DNA from: Alitta virens
Taxonomy: Eukaryota > Annelida > Polychaeta > Phyllodocida > Nereididae
Direction of reading: 5' to 3'
Assembly: GCA_932294295.1 (NCBI GenBank)
Contig: OW028581.1
Coordinates: 13,676,162-13,740,161 of the forward strand
Length of the DNA: 64,000 nucleotides
Made by a program: the position numbers and the translations under genes. The stretch's first letter is position 1. Each line of letters starts with the position of its first letter. Below are positions 58,793 to 64,000 of the stretch, piece by piece. The notes under the pieces are model-generated. The model worked only from the letters and a program-made list of their open reading frames with translations. It was not told the DNA's origin and made no database searches.

Positions 58793-59539
58793 ACCTTATA
58801 TATAGGGACAAGACTTTAACTGCTAAATAATACTCAATATAAAGCATATTTAGAAAATGCATGTTAATAAAGATTATTTTGGCATATTTAGTAGTTGTAA
58901 GACACCAATTTTTTTTACAATTTTATAACATAAAGTGTGGCAATCCAAACTGGAAATACGAGTGAGTGACCTCGGACATGCCTCAAATTACGATGTCTGG
59001 TACTTTTATATTTAATAGAGAAACATTTTCTTGAAATTACTTTTTAATGCATAATATGAAAGTGTATAGTTTAATGAGCTATTTTAATGAAAATTTCAAA
59101 ACTTCTGCTGTACTGTAATGTTGTACAATTCATTCAAAATCAAGGACATGAATGAGTACGTTTCTGGGAGAATGACCCATAGACTTGGAAAACTGCAGAG
59201 GACGTCATTCTGGATATATTATTATACTTCTGGTATGTCTCATGAGATGTGATTGGCTGATACAGGGTCACATGACATTGCTTAGAGTTGCCAGTTGTGA
59301 CATCATCACCATTGTGTAGTGATTGTGATGTCATCAGTGTTGAAAGACAGATTGCTTGCATAGACTGTCGCTAGAAAACTGAAAAGAGCTTGTGTATAAT
59401 AATATAGATTAATCGTTTTCTAAATTAAATAATTGTTTGTTATTTACAAGCAAAAAAGCTCAGTAAAAAATAATAGGCCTAAATTTCAGTTGGTGAGGGG
59501 GAATAACGAGGGTCGACAAGTGGAGGTATACTATTTAAA

Positions 59540-59735
59540 GCAATTATTGACTGGTCACTTCGTGCACTAGAAAATTTTATTTGACCTTCGGGAATGATAA
59601 TTGTTACAGCAGAATGATAGTTGCCAATGTTTACCTCGGCTAATGCCTCGGGGAAATAGAGGCAACTATCACTCGCTGAAGTCAAATAAAAATTGACTAG
59701 TGCCCTCGCACCAGTCAATATTTGTATGATATTAA
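59540..59735. mobile_element. Foldback element
   Basis: The left side reads ATTGACTGGT, CACTAG, then TTTTATTTGAC. The right side is its reverse complement (GTCAAATAAAAATTGACTAG, then ACCAGTCAAT). Arms are about 40 bp around a centre with a smaller inverted pair (GATAATTGTT, ATAGTTGCC / GGCAACTATC). Confidence 0.65.
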
Positions 59736-59759
59736 ACCTAATTTAACCTATGGTTCTTA

Positions 59760-60680
59760 AGTCAATCGAAGATACCATACTAGGTCCTTTATTGTCTTTC
59801 ATTAATGACGCCCTGAATCGGGATTTACCTCTCAAAATTAAAACTTGCATTTGCTGTAAAAATTTACAAGCAGGCGCAAACAATCTGAGGTTAACAACTA
59901 CAGACCCATTTCTATACTAAGTGTCTTCTCTAAAATATTTGAAAGAGTGATAGCAAAACGACTTACTATAGCTATCAAAATGCTGAAAAATTACTTTCAG
60001 TTTATCAATTTGGCTTCGCGACGCCCACTGTACTGATCATGCCATTTTACATCTTGTTAAATGTTAATAGTGTTATTGATTCTTTTAATAAGAAAAACAT
60101 TCAGCTGCTATATTTATGGATCTCGCGAAAGCCTTTGACACCATCAGTTATAACATTATTTAAAACCCCCTCCCCCATATTGTTTATGGCATGTTCAATA
60201 ATGCATGACGTTCGCCAATGACGCCTCTCTGCCTAATATTTGGGTTCTGTTCGATCTGAATACACCAAATGAAAGCTTAAGAGCTATAGTATACAACGGG
60301 ATTATAGATTTTTTAATGTATAATATATGCTACTTCTCTGTTTCATAAGATTACTTAAAAAAAGAGTTGTGAATCGACGACACTCATCATGACGTTTGCC
60401 TTGGCGTTCAAGAATCTTGTGTGAAGAAACACCCCAAGGGTACCCGTTGCACATACGCGAGTTTGACATTTTGCTGAAATCATGGAGTGCCACAGGGGTC
60501 TGTGCTTAGACCCATTTTAGTTATTTATTATACTTATGATCTCTGATTGTATGTTATTCACTAAAAATAGCAACGATTGTGATCTTAACATATCTACATC
60601 TGGTAATGCTATTCAAAAGGTGTCTTATACAAAATGTTTAGGTGTGGTTATTGCAATTATCTATTTGCATTGGAATGAAA
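59760..60680 (+). pseudogene. Non-LTR retrotransposon (LINE) reverse-transcriptase debris
   Basis: Broken frames encode typical LINE reverse-transcriptase pieces. NNYRPISILSVFSKIFERVI (about 59890-59955) is followed by QFGFRDAHCTDHAILHL and FMDLAKAFDTISYNII (about 60000-60160), then a degraded PQGSV-like motif near 60490-60530. An ILGPLLSFINDALN piece at about 59780-59815 lies before its expected place, so rearrangement or two fragments are likely. Multiple stops and frameshifts make it non-functional. A family such as Jockey or CR1 cannot be chosen by eye. Confidence 0.75.
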
Positions 60681-60829
60681 GTAGATGATGGTTGGTGTAT
60701 AAAATATTTGTACCACCATATATCTAATGTATTGTAACATATCACTTATTATCCTTTTACTCTTCAACCGTTATTTATTTAGCAAAAGAAGGCATTAAAA
60801 ATTGCATCTGTTACTACTTTTTGTGTATA

Positions 60830-61925
60830 AAGGGGTGTTCACACTGCCAGGTGTGGGGATGGTGAGTGAGCACGGATGATGAAAATTATTTACTGCTGCT
60901 GATCCTTGTCCATACGTCATTCACTCGCTGAGCGATTTACGGATACTTGTCCTAATCTGTAGAAGGCTTGTAGTTCCTCCTGATCGCTCGTGAATATCCC
61001 TGGAGAGGGCAAACATTTTTAAGATGTTTAAAAATTTGGCGGACGTTCGTTGAGTGAAATTGTTTACTTTTTTTATGGAAATAACTCTTAAGTCGCTCGG
61101 CGAGTTATTGGCGAGTGATCTACGGACGTACGTGCCCATTCGCGGGTATGCAGGGGAGGCTGTGCATTTGTGTATACTCGCCATCCACTCGTGTTCACTC
61201 TTGTACAGCTAGTGGAACGCTTGAGAGATGATAAATGGACTTCTTTCCGTCGACCATCTACGCTTGCACCAAGCCCATCTGTAGCCCTCTCCTCCCTACG
61301 TGTGGACCACTCGCCGAGTGGCAGACGGATGTCCCGATAGTGTTCGACTGACGCCCGCGAACGCTCTCTTAAAAGGGCCTATCTCACATAGCCGAGTGAC
61401 AATGCCGAGTGATGCCGAGTGCCTCATAAATCAGGCAGTCAGGAATACTCGGCTTTGCACGCCGACCACTCTGGTAAAGCTAGGAAATACTCGGCAACAC
61501 TCTTAGACCGATCGTGAAATTTTAAACATGTTTAAAACTTTCTAGGAGTGTCGCCGAGCAATTTTGCTCTGGAATTGCTCGGGATTTACATGGGGTTAAC
61601 TCGCCATGCACTCTGGGAGTACTTTTGGTCACTCTGGGAGTACTCTTGGTCATATGGAATGCTGTGTGGACGTGATTTCCTCGCCGAGTGGTCGGCGCGT
61701 AAAGAAGGCAAGCAATCTTGGAACAATCTGGGAGCAATCTGGGAGCAATCGGTGAGCAATCTGCGAGCAATTGGCGAGTCATTGCTGACTTGCTTTTTCT
61801 CACTGGCAAATGACCAAGAGTGAAGCCGATTCATTGCTTTCCAGCAATCGTCATTACTCTGCTTCGTCACTCGGCTATGTGAGATAGTGGCTTAATAATA
61901 ATTACTCATGATGGTGTGAATGGGG
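60830..61925. mobile_element. Nested inverted-repeat elements rich in TCGCCGAGTG motifs
   Basis: An outer pair, GGGGTGTTCACAC near 60832 and GTGTGAATGGGG near 61914, brackets about 1.1 kb. Inside, CTATCTCACATAGCCGAGTG (about 61379) is matched by its reverse complement CACTCGGCTATGTGAGATAG (about 61867), defining an inner element of about 520 bp. The DNA is locally GC-richer and full of variants of CTCGCCGAGTGG. Overlapping short ORFs here are by-products. Confidence 0.7.
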
Positions 61926-64000
61926 CTTGAAGAATTTATAAGCCATGCGGCTTCCTTTCCTTTGTTTTATTTTTATCGACCAAAAAAGCTGTGGGCCTAC
62001 TATTAATGTGCGTGCAATGTTTTCTCTGTTCAAAATTAACAAGCTGCAAAGTCAGCAAGCATTGGCTAAATTTACCAAATCAGCGTGCCTCCTCATCGGC
62101 TCTTGTCTACCAATTTACCCACTTCAAACTCACAGAAGCCAGGAAATGTGGCAACGCTACCTCTTAATTTAATCCTCACTCTATATATTTAGTTACAACA
62201 AGCGCATGAGACCTTAGTGCTGTGTTTTGTCCAACAAAAAAAATCGATATCAGGTGAGAGTGGGACAAACTTCACAAGGGGAATTTGCGCACGATGAACA
62301 GACTTCGAAAGGAAGCTTGGATGAAGGGATTCCAAAGCAATATGAGATGGTCCCAGGGAGTGACATTTTTATCTTAATACCATGTTAACAAACGCAAGTA
62401 GGCTTTGTTGGAGGGATTAGCAGATCAACATGCATATTACCAATGAAGCTCTTTGAAAAACATTTAATTGAAAAAAGTGTATTTGAGAAGAAAAAACGAA
62501 AGGTTAATTAAAGACAACCAGATCATCGATATATTTTATCTGACATCATTGAATTATGCAACAGAGAATGCCCTTCAAATCCCTGCTTTTCTGTTGTGGC
62601 ACAATAATCCTTTTTAATGCTTTTATGCTGTTTTTATTGCAGTTGTCAATATGTCTAATATACCAAATAAATGATGTGATTATTAAATATTTGAAATAAA
62701 ACTATATCATTACTATTAGTATAACACAGAAGATACGAAATCTGCACATACCTGAAACAGTAATTTAGTAGTAGATTCACAGATCACATGTAGAGTTGAG
62801 TGGCTTGCTGTTGTATTTCAAACATAGCTTAGCAGTATCCCAGCTTCCTTGATGAGAGATGCGGAGCTGCTTGATGCTTATGTAGTCTAAAGAGTTGCGT
62901 GACCACGCCTCTGGAGCCAATGCTGAGCCGGTGCACTGCCTTATTGTATTATAATATGATTTATTATAATTTATTTATTTATTCAAATATATATTTAAAA
63001 AAAAACAACAGGATAACCACATTTAGACAAAGCTGTTTTTCAAGTTGGTCTTGTTACAAAAAAAATGATCATAAAAATATATAAATATGTGTACATAAAA
63101 GACGTATAAAAATAAGAGCAAGTTATAAAATCATAGAGCACCACTTAGGATCAATTTTTAAAGTTTGAATTAAACATATTTAAATTACTATCACATTTTA
63201 AATCTTAAGGCAAAACATTCCATAATCTACCAGCTGTGGATACAAAGTTTTTGGATTGCGACATATTTTCAAATGGTATAAATACATTCATACGAAACGA
63301 AAAAACACATGTAAAGAGAAAATGTATGATAAAAAAAAGACAAGCAAAAAATGGGTTCGGTCAGATATCTGGCAGAGATGGCGATTGTAGAGTGTTTAGT
63401 CTGTGTGCGCTGGCTACGGCTGCCCGGCTGTATACTCCCCGGGGAGTTGAGAAAGACTCTTGAACAGGCCTGCCACGGGTGTAATAATTGTAAAGTCGGT
63501 TGAGACTGCCTGAGCTGTTTGATATAGACTATAAAAAATATATTTTTTAAATTCTGGGGATAAAAGCATGCAAAATCTGTACCCACCTGCATACATATGC
63601 CTTGATAACATGCTACTTCGGCCCAATGTTAGAAATAAGGCATGGACATTTATTTGAATATGTTTGTTTCAATGGGATCTCTTCACAAAATAATGAAGTT
63701 AAATGACTGAGCCACTAGTGTACTTATGCTATTGGCTTAATCAGAACAATATTTAATGAATTTGGGGTTTCTAGAAGTGAAACATTAAACGATTGTTGGA
63801 TTGTGTTAACCTTTATAAAATACAATAGATTCATGAGCATTGGCTAGTAACGAACAGAAGAGATAATTTGATTATGACCCTAATAATTATGTAATTAAAA
63901 AATGCAGTTATTAAGGAGGTTGCAACTTTTTAATAAAGGGTTAACTTACAATGGTATAATGCTTTGGACACGTCACACTTTGGCTTCATTATTTGCACTA
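61926..64000. other. Right end of the window, no gene recognised
   Basis: AT-rich sequence with short frames only. A GC-richer patch near 63405-63480 (CCCCGGGGAGTTGAGAAAG) resembles the end of a dispersed repeat, but its limits and class were not determined. Confidence 0.45.

Noticed and set aside
61522..61870. Three overlapping 91-95-codon frames on both strands
   Set aside because: They lie inside the nested inverted-repeat element; mutual overlap and repeats explain them.

Overview
The window is AT-rich, intron-rich animal nuclear DNA, with GT-AG introns, single-copy metazoan genes and many small inverted-repeat transposons. The two conserved genes have many short exons separated by introns of roughly 0.1 to 2.8 kb. 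An intronless DEG/ENaC channel and a two-exon peptide-type GPCR follow. MITE density is high. Together this suggests a marine invertebrate, possibly a deuterostome such as an echinoderm. That assignment is inference; no species marker was recognised.

Layout. (1) 1-22980 (+): the 3' part of a C2CD5 (CDP138) orthologue. It comprises 28 supported exons encoding 1,146 residues up to a TGA at 21446-21448; the N-terminal C2 domain lies before the window. Its introns carry MITEs and several candidate microexons. (2) 23490-32073 (+): an NADH-cytochrome b5 reductase gene of 8 coding exons (305 aa), with a second possible first exon. (3) 32074-37771: intergenic, with two copies of a foldback MITE. (4) 37772-39325 (-): an intronless DEG/ENaC channel of 517 aa with altered gating and pore motifs. 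(5) 39.3-48.4 kb: a transposon graveyard holding tRNA-like repeats in a long inverted repeat, a decayed hAT transposase split by a 252-bp insertion with a 13-bp target duplication, and mariner-like MITEs. (6) 48455-52267: a 35-copy satellite of 108/112-bp monomers with a 328-bp higher-order repeat, flanked at a distance by ~310-bp direct repeats. (7) 54297-55644 (-): a two-exon rhodopsin-family GPCR of 366 aa. (8) 55.97-58.79 kb: a decayed transposon-like gene of an unnamed family, bracketed by two clusters of a 13-bp motif (11 copies). (9) 59.5-64 kb: a foldback element, LINE reverse-transcriptase debris and a nested pair of inverted-repeat elements.

The host genes show no sign of working as one pathway; their adjacency looks incidental. 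The most unusual material is the satellite with its higher-order structure and flanking direct repeats, the motif-bracketed element at 56-59 kb, the non-canonical DEG/ENaC channel, and the candidate microexons and alternative starts in the two conserved genes. Exon boundaries were read by eye from splice signals, phase and similarity to remembered vertebrate proteins. No search was run.
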